NCBI GenBank assembly: GCA_949742895.1 | Contig: CATJRT010000241.1 | Coordinates: 1-7,052, forward strand | DNA length: 7,052 nucleotides | Reading direction: 5' to 3' | From: an uncultured Eubacteriales bacterium | GTDB lineage: Bacteria; Bacillota_A; Clostridia; Oscillospirales; Oscillospiraceae | Part shown: positions 1-6,743 of the stretch, piece by piece | Numbering within the stretch: the stretch's first letter is position 1 | How the letters are laid out: the number at the start of each line of letters is the position of its first letter | Translations under genes and position numbers: made by a program | Notes under the pieces: model-generated | Databases searched by the model: none | Told to the model about the DNA's origin: nothing | The model's input: only the letters and a program-made list of their open reading frames with translations

Positions 1-2303
1 CCCTTCGGCTGGTTCTTGAACGTCAGGCTGACAGTACGGCCTTCCTTAATCTGAATGGTCTGGCTTTGGGTGTCGATGATGAACCCAGCGGGGGCCTTCA
101 CCTCAGTGACGATGACGCTCTTGCCGGGGGTGAGGCCGTCGATGCGCACCTCGCCGTTTTCATCGGAACGGTAAATTCCGTTCCCGTCGCCGATGAAGCT
201 GCCATCCGAATAAGTGACCTTAAACTCGGCATTTTGCAGGGTAACAGAGGGATTCGTAGCGCAAACCTTACGCAGAAGAAGGGAGCCGTCCGGCGAGTTG
301 TTGAACCTCACCGTCACCACGCTCTGCTCCCCACTGTCCGCCAGGTAGACGGTTTCGGTGGCTTTCACGATATTGTAACCATCGGCGGCCTCAATTTCCT
401 CCACGACATATGTTCCGGGATTAAGGCCAGTCCACATGGCGATGCCGTTCTTCCCGGTGACCTTCTGCCCGATGACGGTGCCGCCCGTGCCGGAAGCGCC
501 GCCCAGGTAGCGCAGCTGGAACGTGCAACCGGGGAGGGCCTGGTGGGTTACGCTGTCGTATTTTTCGACGATCAGCGCGTTTTTCGGAACATTTTCAAAC
601 TGAACGGTGTGGGTTTTGCCAGCAGAAAGATAGATTTCCTGCGTATCAGGCTGTTTGATGGTGAAGCCGGGGGCAGGTTCCAGCTCTTTAATTTTGTACC
701 AGCCCGTCTCCGCATGCTCCAGCACGATCTCGCCGTCCGCATTGGTGTAGTGGACGCCCAAATCGTTATACTCACCGCTCTGCGTGTCATCACTGCTGCG
801 CCAAATCTGGAATTTGACGTTAGCGATGGGGCTGTGGGTGATGGAATCCACCTTCAGAACCTTCAATGTGGGCTTTTCGATGTTGGTCAGTTCGATGGTG
901 GCCGTCTTGTTGGCCTCCAGCTGCACCACATGGAGCGTGTCATCGTGCACCCAGCCGTCCTTGGGCTTGACCTCCCGCACGGTATAAGTGCCGGGATTCA
1001 GCCCCTCCAGCACGATCAGGCCGTCTTTGTCGGTGAGCTTCTGGGTGGAGTAGCCACCGTCCACCTCTTTAATTTCAAAGAGAACGCCGGACAACGGCTC
1101 ACCCGTCTGCGCGTCGATCTTCATGAGCCGCAGGCCGGGCTTGGTGGAGTTCACGAAATCCACCACCACATCCTCGTCCTTGGACGCCTCGATCCAGACG
1201 GTTTTGCGGTTGTTGGAGTCCAAAATATAGGGCTTGGGCACATCCGTCTCTGTAACTTCGTAGCACCCGGAGGCCATGTCCTTCAGCACGGCCTTGCCAT
1301 CCGCGCCCGTCACCACGTCGTTTTCGTAACCGTTGTTTACGCCGCTGATGTGGAAGGAGGTGCCGGGGATAGGAGCGCCCGTCTCGGCATCCCGCTTCTG
1401 GATCGTGAGGACACGCTTGTGATGGTTGACCTTGGTGACGGTGATGGTCTGCTCACCCTGGAGATCCTCGGCGTTGACGTGGACGCCCACGGGGGCGCTG
1501 TCGCAGTCAAAGCCAGCGGGAGCGGACACCTCCCGGAATTCATAGTGGCCCTCCACCACGTTGCTCACGGTAATGGTACCGTCCGCCTTGGTTTCCTCGG
1601 TGCCGATGATCTGCCCGTCCCGCAGGATGACAAAAACAGCGCCAGCCAGGGGGCTGCCGCTCTCGTCTACCTTCTTCAGTTCAATCTTGACCTTGGCGCT
1701 ATTCTCAAAAATCAGGGACACATCGTGCTTACCGTCCCAAACGAAGGGCTGCTTCACCTTGGCGGGGTCGGAGTTGAGGATGTAGCCCTTGGGAGGGGTG
1801 ATCTCCTCGGCGATGTAGCTCCCCTTCGGCAGCTTGGAAAAATCAAGGGCCTCTTTGGGGATGTACCCGCCCTCGCCGGTGGTGTACTCGCCCACAAAAC
1901 CAGTGCCCGGGTCGTCATCCAGCTTGATGCTGGAGATCCTGATAACTGCCCCTGCAATGCCCACCGAGGGGTCATCCGCGTCTACCTTGCGAATCGTACC
2001 CTCGCCGGAGATCTCCTCCTCATTGTAAAAAATAATGGTGCTGTCCGCCGCGTTCCCAGGCATGACGGTAACAATCTGGGACTCCGTGAGCATTTTGTAG
2101 CCTTCCGGCACAGCCGTCTCCGTGATCCTGTACTGGCCCGCCGTGAGGTGGTCCGCCTCCGAGGTCAGGGTAAAGGTGCCGTCCTCCCCGGTGGTCCTGG
2201 TCACGGAAAACAGGGCGGGCGCGGCCACGTTTTCCACCTTGAAGGTGACGCCGGGAATAGGCTTGTCCGTGCCCGCCTCCAGCTTCTTCACCGTCAGCTT
2301 CAC
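1..2303 (-). repeat. Tandem array of at least eight divergent Cna-B modules
   Basis: From about codon 285 to the window edge the adhesin is built of end-to-end modules of roughly 90-100 residues. They share a pattern rather than close identity. The closing Asn residues are N378, N485, N577, N669, N758, N855, N953 and N1048. The matching Glu residues are E346, E451, E542, E636, E728, E824, E920 and E1018. In family members, Lys-Asn isopeptide bonds with a catalytic acidic residue make such modules rigid and protease resistant. The last visible residues (NQPKG) look like the entry to a ninth module. Which Lys in each repeat reacts was not determined. Confidence 0.75.
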
Positions 2304-3155
2304 CGGCTCCTCCTTGCGGGTGCTGGGCACGGCGATCAAGAGCCGCTGCATATGGGCGCCCTCCTGCCCGGTGAGCTTCCAGGGCTGGCTTCTGTCCCAC
2401 TCGTACTGCCACAGGTGGTAGGTGGGGAAATATTCGGGATGCTCCGTCACCAGCCGGACTCCGGCGGAGATGTAATCATAGGCGGAATTGCCGGTGATGC
2501 CGCCGTCACTGCTGTCGATGATGGTGTAAATGTCTGCCTTGCTCCAGTCCTTGATCCACGGGCTGGAATTCCAGACGGAATCGAACATCTTGAACGCGGC
2601 CAGCATCTCCTTGGACGCCTGCTTGACAAAGCCCTCCTTGTCTGTGGTGTAGTCGATGAGCACGCCGTGTTCATAGCACCAGGTCAGGGCCTGGGCTACC
2701 ACGAACCAGGCGTCAGACCACAGCGGCCCCCAGGTTTCCAGGCCCGCCGCCTTACCCGCGTCAGTGAACTCGCCGTAGGTGCAGGAGTAGACATAGGTGA
2801 GCATGAGCTTCAGGGACGGGTGGGTGACCTCCCGCTGGAAATTCCACCGCTGCCCGTTGGCGCGGCCCCCCAGGGTGCCCTCCTGATAGGCGCACAGGGC
2901 ACGGGCGGCGCCAAAGCCGGGGACGTTCACCTGCTCGTCGAACACGTAGGGCGTCCCATACGAATTGACGGTGGGGTTGGCGGCTTTGTAGCGCACAGGC
3001 TTGCCGCCGGAGTACATATAGTCACAGCTTTTCTGGGTGATGGTCTTGGGTGCGGTGGACAGCCCCGCGGCGAACGCCGACAGGGGCAGCACGCCCATGA
3101 CGCACACCAGCGCCAAAAATAAAGACATGACGCGCTTAAAAAGATTGTGTTTCAA
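1..3155 (-). CDS. Thioester-domain, Cna-B repeat surface adhesin (3' end outside window)
   Basis: This is a large secreted adhesin with 1,051 complete codons visible and no stop, so the C-terminus and any LPXTG-type sorting signal lie beyond the left edge. The start is TTG, 8 nt after a perfect AAGGAGG. It gives a basic n-region (KHNLFKR) and a signal peptide likely cut after AFA at about residue 29; the next ATG is codon 10 and would lose the n-region. Residues about 45-250 resemble a thioester (TQXA-type) domain: Cys88 in RALCAYQEG and Gln155 in VAQALTW are the likely cross-linking pair. At least eight Cna-B/SpaA-type modules follow (about 285-379, 384-486, 487-577, 579-670, 671-759, 761-855, 857-953, 954-1048). 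Each has a K-x-D-like start, a Glu six residues before the Gly of PxGY/F, and a closing F-x-N, as expected for isopeptide-stabilised stalks. The gene follows the hydrolase by 69 nt. The family call is firm; the ligand is unknown. Confidence 0.9.
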   Translation of the reverse strand, partial: MKHNLFKRVMSLFLALVCVMGVLPLSAFAAGLSTAPKTITQKSCDYMYSGGKPVRYKAANPTVNSYGTPYVFDEQVNVPGFGAARALCAYQEGTLGGRANGQRWNFQREVTHPSLKLMLTYVYSCTYGEFTDAGKAAGLETWGPLWSDAWFVVAQALTWCYEHGVLIDYTTDKEGFVKQASKEMLAAFKMFDSVWNSSPWIKDWSKADIYTIIDSSDGGITGNSAYDYISAGVRLVTEHPEYFPTYHLWQYEWDRSQPWKLTGQEGAHMQRLLIAVPSTRKEEPVKLTVKKLEAGTDKPIPGVTFKVENVAAPALFSVTRTTGEDGTFTLTSEADHLTAGQYRITETAVPEGYKMLTESQIVTVMPGNAADSTIIFYNEEEISGEGTIRKVDADDPSVGIAGAVIRISSIKLDDDPGTGFVGEYTTGEGGYIPKEALDFSKLPKGSYIAEEITPPKGYILNSDPAKVKQPFVWDGKHDVSLIFENSAKVKIELKKVDESGSPLAGAVFVILRDGQIIGTEETKADGTITVSNVVEGHYEFREVSAPAGFDCDSAPVGVHVNAEDLQGEQTITVTKVNHHKRVLTIQKRDAETGAPIPGTSFHISGVNNGYENDVVTGADGKAVLKDMASGCYEVTETDVPKPYILDSNNRKTVWIEASKDEDVVVDFVNSTKPGLRLMKIDAQTGEPLSGVLFEIKEVDGGYSTQKLTDKDGLIVLEGLNPGTYTVREVKPKDGWVHDDTLHVVQLEANKTATIELTNIEKPTLKVLKVDSITHSPIANVKFQIWRSSDDTQSGEYNDLGVHYTNADGEIVLEHAETGWYKIKELEPAPGFTIKQPDTQEIYLSAGKTHTVQFENVPKNALIVEKYDSVTHQALPGCTFQLRYLGGASGTGGTVIGQKVTGKNGIAMWTGLNPGTYVVEEIEAADGYNIVKATETVYLADSGEQSVVTVRFNNSPDGSLLLRKVCATNPSVTLQNAEFKVTYSDGSFIGDGNGIYRSDENGEVRIDGLTPGKSVIVTEVKAPAGFIIDTQSQTIQIKEGRTVSLTFKNQPK

Positions 3156-3163
3156 AACAAAAT

Positions 3164-3170
3164 CCTCCTT
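3164..3170 (-). promoter_or_regulatory. Strong Shine-Dalgarno site for the TTG-started adhesin
   Basis: AAGGAGG lies 8 nt upstream of the TTG at 3155-3153. This consensus site decides the non-ATG start: the in-frame ATG at 3128 has no comparable site at the right distance and would truncate the signal peptide. Confidence 0.8.
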
Positions 3171-3182
3171 AGAAATGATGGA

Positions 3183-3204
3183 GGCCGGGTCAAGTGACCC
3201 GGCC
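3183..3204 (-). promoter_or_regulatory. Perfect inverted repeat in the hydrolase-adhesin gap
   Basis: The arms GGCCGGGTC and GACCCGGCC form a 9-bp GC-rich stem with a 4-nt loop. The hairpin sits 20 nt after the stop codon of the hydrolase gene and 12 nt before the adhesin ribosome binding site. Read in the direction of the genes, no T-run follows directly (TCCATCATTTCT comes next), so it is not a classical intrinsic terminator. It could be an attenuator, an mRNA 3'-end stabiliser, a processing boundary or a protein-binding operator. The structure is plain in the sequence; its function is open. Confidence 0.6.
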
Positions 3205-3224
3205 CTGCCTGTATTTTTTGGGAC

Positions 3225-3944
3225 TTATTTTGGATATCTCGTGTAGCAGCCGTAGCCGGACTGCCCCTCCAGCCAGTCCCGGAAGTACTGCCCGCCCCAG
3301 CGGGCCTTGTTGTTGGTGCCGCTCTCGGTGGTGAGGATGTACTCGTCGGTCTTGTCCAGAACCACCACCACGTGGCCGCCGTAGGCGTTGTCGTACTCGA
3401 TCAGGTCACCCGCCCGGATGTCCTCCCAGCGGGGGCTGCCCGCATAGCGCCAGGGGAGATCGCCGAAGGCGGCGTCCGAGCACAGGGTGGCCCACCCAGC
3501 GCAGTTGGTGGGGGCTATGCCGTAGGGCCCGTTGCTGGTGGAGCGATAGAAGGGGCCGTACCAGGTTCCCGCGGGATACTTGTCCAGCAGTCCCCACAGG
3601 GTGGCTTTGACCGATTCCTCCGTAACGCCGGAGGGGGCGGGCGTGGACGGTGCAGGGGGCTTCACCTCCTCGGTGTAGGGTGAATTTGGGTCGATGTGGA
3701 CGCTGTTGGCGGCGGCGTCGTAGGTCACGCCGAAGTCCATCGCCTTGCCGATGTCCCGCAGCCGCACATAGTTATTTCCGCCGATGCTGTAGGCGGTCAT
3801 GGACACCCGCTGGCCGTCCACGTAGATGGGCTGGGTGCTCAAGGTGGCGGTGAGGGTCGTGGCTGCTTGGGCCGCTGGGCCGCTCAGGGCAAGGCCCGCC
3901 AGGATACCGATCCCCGTGAAAATCACTTCTTTTTTTCTGCTCAT
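3225..3944 (-). CDS. Secreted copper-amine-oxidase-N-like / NlpC/P60-like cysteine hydrolase
   Basis: This 239-aa exported protein probably cleaves peptidoglycan peptides or amide bonds outside the membrane. A signal peptide (KK at 4-5, hydrophobic to about 22, AQA cleavage near 27) is followed at 35-86 by a domain like the copper amine oxidase N-terminal fold (IYVDGQRV, NNYVRLRDIGKAM), used in Firmicutes exoproteins as a wall or stalk module rather than for copper. A Pro-rich linker (90-106) leads to a papain-fold domain with Cys148 in TNCAGW, a GDLIEY turn and His191 in GGHVVVV. The third catalytic residue is uncertain (E207 or N211 are candidates). The ATG at 3944 is well placed, with AAAGGAG 8 nt upstream. 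It lies 112 nt after the sortase gene and just before the adhesin gene, which suits wall remodelling during surface assembly. CHAP or another papain-like class is an alternative; no substrate is proven. Confidence 0.75.
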   Translation of the reverse strand: MSRKKEVIFTGIGILAGLALSGPAAQAATTLTATLSTQPIYVDGQRVSMTAYSIGGNNYVRLRDIGKAMDFGVTYDAAANSVHIDPNSPYTEEVKPPAPSTPAPSGVTEESVKATLWGLLDKYPAGTWYGPFYRSTSNGPYGIAPTNCAGWATLCSDAAFGDLPWRYAGSPRWEDIRAGDLIEYDNAYGGHVVVVLDKTDEYILTTESGTNNKARWGGQYFRDWLEGQSGYGCYTRYPK

Positions 3945-4056
3945 AACGCAGTCTCCTTTCGGTTTTTGGTAAGCAACACAATACCGAAGAACCGTCCGGA
4001 AGTCGAGACGGCATTACGGAGAAAAAGAGGGGCAAAAACGAAGCATATTACACAGC
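3945..4056 (-). other. 112-nt intergenic gap, nothing firm
   Basis: This is the widest gap in the gene run. On the coding strand it begins with a pyrimidine-rich stretch (around 4019-4039), then a weak stem with arms CCGTC and GACGG and a 10-nt loop, and ends in the hydrolase ribosome binding site. I found no convincing -35/-10 pair and no hairpin followed by T residues, so neither a promoter nor a terminator is claimed. Confidence 0.4.
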
Positions 4057-4833
4057 TTAGATCTGCACGGCGGTGACACACCAGCGGTAGGCGGGCTGGT
4101 TTTCCACGCAGGTGTAAAGCGTCACCATATTGACGCTGGCGGGGGCAAGGCCGCTGGTGTCGTTGACGGACACCTTATTAACTCCGGTGACGGCGTAGGT
4201 ACGGGTGCCCAGCCTGGTGGTGAGGGTGACCATGTCCCCGGCCCGCAGGGTGTGGATCTTGCCGAAATCGTTGCGAACCCCCCGGTTGTGGCCCGCCACG
4301 GGCACGTTGCCGTCCCAAATGCTGGTGCCCTCGAAGTGGCCAGCGCCCTTCAGCAGAGGTGCGCTTCCAGTGCCCTCATAGATGCCGACCGTCAGACCAA
4401 TGGAGGGGATCTTCAGCGTCCCCAGGCTGCCGTTGGCGTAATACAGGTCACTGGTGACCTGAGTGAAACCCACAGTGGACGTACTGCCCGTCCCGGTGCC
4501 GGGGCCGATGGTGGGCGGGGCGGCGGGGTCGGAACCGTCCACCGTCCCAGGGCCGGGATTTTCGGGGATATAGGGGTCGCCGCTCCCCGGCAGATAGCTG
4601 GTGGGAGTGCCAAAACCGGGCGGGATCAGGGCTTCGTCCTTGGACTGATCCTCGTTGGGCTGCGCCCCACCGCCCGGGGTGACCACCGGTTCGAAGGAGG
4701 TGGGATCGCCGTAATTGGGGTCGCCGGGGCCGTCGAAGCTGTACGCCATCGCGTGGGCGGGCAGGGCCATGGCGCACATGACGCTCAGGCACAGCATGGT
4801 GGAGATCAGTATTTTCAGTTTCTTCATTAGCAT
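4057..4833 (-). CDS. Exported sortase, class D-like
   Basis: This 258-aa cysteine transpeptidase would join a sorting-signal protein to the cell wall or to another pilin. A signal peptide (KKLK, hydrophobic core, AHA at about 26-28) is followed by a Pro/Gly-rich, low-complexity linker of about 90 residues (35-120). The sortase fold then runs from about 136 (GTLKIPSIGL). The catalytic residues are visible: His182 in VAGHNRG, Cys242 in TLYTC and Arg250 in AYRW; the KGAGHFEGT segment at 162-170 resembles class D sortases. There is no C-terminal membrane segment, so the enzyme is held by an uncleaved leader or is released. The ATG at 4833 is 6 nt after AAAGGA; an adjacent GTG (4836) and an ATG (4827) are alternatives. 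It lies 15 nt after the preceding gene. The giant adhesin two genes downstream is the obvious candidate substrate. The sortase call is firm; the class is less certain. Confidence 0.88.
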   Translation of the reverse strand: MLMKKLKILISTMLCLSVMCAMALPAHAMAYSFDGPGDPNYGDPTSFEPVVTPGGGAQPNEDQSKDEALIPPGFGTPTSYLPGSGDPYIPENPGPGTVDGSDPAAPPTIGPGTGTGSTSTVGFTQVTSDLYYANGSLGTLKIPSIGLTVGIYEGTGSAPLLKGAGHFEGTSIWDGNVPVAGHNRGVRNDFGKIHTLRAGDMVTLTTRLGTRTYAVTGVNKVSVNDTSGLAPASVNMVTLYTCVENQPAYRWCVTAVQI

Positions 4834-4848
4834 CACTTTTCCTTTCCG

Positions 4849-5160
4849 TTATAGTGTGAAATGATCAGTCATTTCAGGTTCAGCGGCGCAGACATTTTTG
4901 TATTCCGGATACTGTTGCAGGCCGCGCAGGATAGCCTTCCGGTTTTCCTCCGTGTCCAGATAAACGCCGTCCGGGACGTCCTCCATCCCATGGACCAACG
5001 GGAAGCCTGCCAATTCGGCGGCGTGGGCAGCTTCCTCGTCATCGGCGAATAAAAACAGTTCGTCATCCCGCTCCACATGGAGGGCGCCAGGGATATAAAA
5101 ACCGCTGCCGTCCGCGATGGCAAAAACATAGCCGGAGCCAGGGGGTGCTGTGGGATTCAC
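4849..5160 (-). CDS. Hypothetical 103-aa acidic cytoplasmic protein
   Basis: This small protein of unknown function has no signal peptide or membrane segment. It is acidic, with a run of DDEEAAHAAE at about 40-49, and looks compact and alpha/beta: GYVFAIADGSGFYIPG, then ELFLFADDEEAAHAAELAG, then DGVYLDTEENRKAILRGLQQYP. The start is GTG at 5160, overlapping the upstream TGA by 4 nt, with GAGGAA 8 nt upstream inside the preceding gene. That overlap implies translational coupling to the membrane protein. It is sandwiched between genes for exported proteins, so a role as a cytosolic partner or regulator is possible but not shown. I do not recognise a family. The reading frame and signals make it a real gene. 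Confidence 0.75.
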   Translation of the reverse strand: MNPTAPPGSGYVFAIADGSGFYIPGALHVERDDELFLFADDEEAAHAAELAGFPLVHGMEDVPDGVYLDTEENRKAILRGLQQYPEYKNVCAAEPEMTDHFTL

Positions 5161-6098
5161 TGGTTGTCTTCCTCACTTTCATAACCGACCTCGCGGCGCT
5201 TTTTGATAAACAGGGCCACGCCGATGCCAGTCCCCGCCAAGGCCACCACCCCCAGCGGTACCAGCACATACCCCCAGTGGAACTGGATGGCCGGGGCCTG
5301 GGGCGCGTCCGGGGTTTCGGTAATTGCGGGGGTGGGGGCGGGTTCCGGCTCCACGGGGTTCAGCGGCGTGCCCTCGAACATGGCCACATACCGCACCTTG
5401 TTCAGCGCGATCCTGGACACGGTGCCGCTGTATTCGGCGGTCACGGTGTAACCCTTCACATAGTTGCTGGTGGCGGTGCCGGTGTACGTCACCACGGCAG
5501 TATAGCGGTTCGCCATATCATAGCCATCCACATTGGCGGCGTTGTCCGTCTGCCAGTTGATGGTGGACAGCTCCAGCGTCCGCCCGCCGTCCTCGATGGT
5601 CTTGGGGATGAAGGACGTGTCCTGGCCAGCCAGGTTGGGGTAGCTGCGGGTGGCGGACACCTGTTTCGTGGAGCTGCCATAACCCGCAATTTCCACGTTG
5701 ATGCTGTCCAGTTTCAGGCTCAGAGTGCCGCTGAGTCCGTCCTCAGTGGTGAACTCCTTCTCAGCCGGGAGCAGAGACAGCACCGTCTCCATATCTTTGG
5801 ACTTGCTGTTCAGGGTGACGTTTTCGGTGTGGAACCGCTCCTCCTGCTCGGGGGCTTCCTGCTTGAGCAGGTCGGTGAGGGTGTAGTGGAAGCCCTCCTG
5901 TTCGAAGTCGGAGCGGGGGATGCCAGCGGGATCTTCGCCGGGACCCAGCTCGTACACCTTGCGGATCTGGGCGCCGTCCTCGCTGCGGGTGACAGAACTC
6001 GGATAACAGACGGCGGGCGGCGAAGCCGCCAGCACCGAGGGCGCCAGTGAGGCACTGAGGGCCAGCGCCAGCAGGCAGGGGATGATCTTACGTTTCAT
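5157..6098 (-). CDS. Secreted, membrane-anchored ectodomain protein of unknown function
   Basis: This 313-aa type I membrane protein has a signal peptide (KRK, hydrophobic to about 23, VLA cleavage near 24). An extracellular region follows, beta-rich in its second half, with Tyr- and Thr-rich strands at about 199-228 (YTAVVTYTGTATSNY, YTVTAEYSGTVS). Next come a Pro-rich spacer (247-270), one transmembrane segment (about 276-298) and a short charged cytoplasmic tail starting KKRR. No LPXTG-like motif precedes the membrane segment, so it is probably not a sortase substrate. The ATG at 6098 overlaps the end of the preceding gene by 11 nt and has GGAGG 8 nt upstream inside that gene. Position and topology suggest a surface partner of the sortase, hydrolase and adhesin. 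I could not assign a family. Confidence 0.82.
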   Translation of the reverse strand: MKRKIIPCLLALALSASLAPSVLAASPPAVCYPSSVTRSEDGAQIRKVYELGPGEDPAGIPRSDFEQEGFHYTLTDLLKQEAPEQEERFHTENVTLNSKSKDMETVLSLLPAEKEFTTEDGLSGTLSLKLDSINVEIAGYGSSTKQVSATRSYPNLAGQDTSFIPKTIEDGGRTLELSTINWQTDNAANVDGYDMANRYTAVVTYTGTATSNYVKGYTVTAEYSGTVSRIALNKVRYVAMFEGTPLNPVEPEPAPTPAITETPDAPQAPAIQFHWGYVLVPLGVVALAGTGIGVALFIKKRREVGYESEEDNQ

Positions 6099-6738
6099 TT
6101 AGGATTCCTCCAATCAATTTATTTTGGTCAAGCCGCTCTTGGGAGCGGCGGGCCAACAGGTGAAATTCCCAGGGCGTAACCTGGAGGGAACGGTAATTCC
6201 CCCGCTTGTCCACGCCGAAGGCGCTGATGTGCACCACCAGGGGATAAGAAAAAGCAGAGCCATTTTCATAGCGCCGCTTGAATTCGGAAGGTGATAAGCG
6301 CCCCACGCCCGCCACATAGATCCACTGCGCGGCGGTGCTGAAATCGCCGGGGACGTCGGGCCAGAGAAACCTGTCCCGCAGCTTCCGGGGCAGGGAGTCC
6401 CGATCCGGCGCGGGCAGCAGGCAGCGCCGGTACAGGCAGTACCGGACGTGGAGCCGGGAGATCAGCTCCTGGGCAATGGGCATGATCTGGGGGTCGGACT
6501 TCCACACGGGAAAGTCCAGGAACCGCAGCACCATCACGTCCTCACCCTCGGTATCGTTGGGAAACAGGGGGAGGCACTGGATCAAATCGATGGCCTGCAC
6601 CCCGTGCTGGACGCCCAGGGCCTTCCGATTTTCGGCGGGCAGGGCTTTGTACGCTGCCACGGCCTCCGAAAGCCGATGGAAGTGGGCGATGTTCAGCCGT
6701 TCCCGCCACAAATTGTCCACCACATAGAATTGGAGCAT
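6088..6738 (-). CDS. Hypothetical 216-aa protein of probable mobile-element type
   Basis: This is a soluble protein with no signal peptide or membrane segment. The N-terminal half (about 1-95) starts MLQFYVVDN and carries an EAVAAYKALPAE helix, then KALGV and a DLIQCLPLFP strand. That layout resembles small alpha/beta domains I associate with polyvalent proteins of clostridial conjugative elements, but I cannot name a family. The C-terminal half is basic and rich in aromatic residues (WIYVAGVGRLSPSEFKRRY, then VTPWEFHLLARRSQERL), which could fit nucleic acid or protein binding; this is a guess. ATG at 6738 is chosen with a GGGGTGA-like site just upstream. An in-frame GTG at 6747 overlaps the previous gene's stop and is an alternative. 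The gap to the previous gene is 5 nt, and the gene overlaps the next by 11 nt, so all three are probably co-translated. Confidence 0.78.
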   Translation of the reverse strand: MLQFYVVDNLWRERLNIAHFHRLSEAVAAYKALPAENRKALGVQHGVQAIDLIQCLPLFPNDTEGEDVMVLRFLDFPVWKSDPQIMPIAQELISRLHVRYCLYRRCLLPAPDRDSLPRKLRDRFLWPDVPGDFSTAAQWIYVAGVGRLSPSEFKRRYENGSAFSYPLVVHISAFGVDKRGNYRSLQVTPWEFHLLARRSQERLDQNKLIGGILNET

Positions 6739-6743
6739 GATTG

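Noticed and set aside
66..3122. 1,018-aa plus-strand open frame as a real gene
   Set aside because: Its translation is low-complexity, lacks recognisable domains and a clear ribosome binding site, and is the register-matched antisense of a gene with signal peptide, thioester domain and Cna-B repeats.
3126..3128. ATG start for the adhesin at codon 10
   Set aside because: It would remove the basic n-region of the signal peptide and lacks a ribosome binding site, whereas TTG at 3155 has a perfect one.
3183..3204. Intrinsic terminator between hydrolase and adhesin
   Set aside because: No T-run follows the stem in the direction of transcription; on the plus strand a T-run appears only after about 9 nt and no gene there needs a terminator.
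3945..4056. Promoter for the hydrolase-adhesin pair
   Set aside because: No TTGACA/TATAAT-like pair at usable spacing was found by eye; the gap alone is not evidence.
3696..4076. 126-aa plus-strand open frame
   Set aside because: It is antisense to the start of the hydrolase gene plus the intergenic gap, with no homologous features.
4252..4830. 192-aa plus-strand open frame
   Set aside because: It is the antisense shadow of the sortase gene, whose catalytic His, Cys and Arg are all present on the minus strand.
5145..6050. 301-aa plus-strand open frame
   Set aside because: It is antisense in codon register to the membrane-anchored protein, His/Gly/Ala/Val-rich with no domain signal.
6088..6738. 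YodL-domain assignment for the 216-aa protein
   Set aside because: The first impression came from element context, but the sequence does not match the YodL-type pattern I recall.
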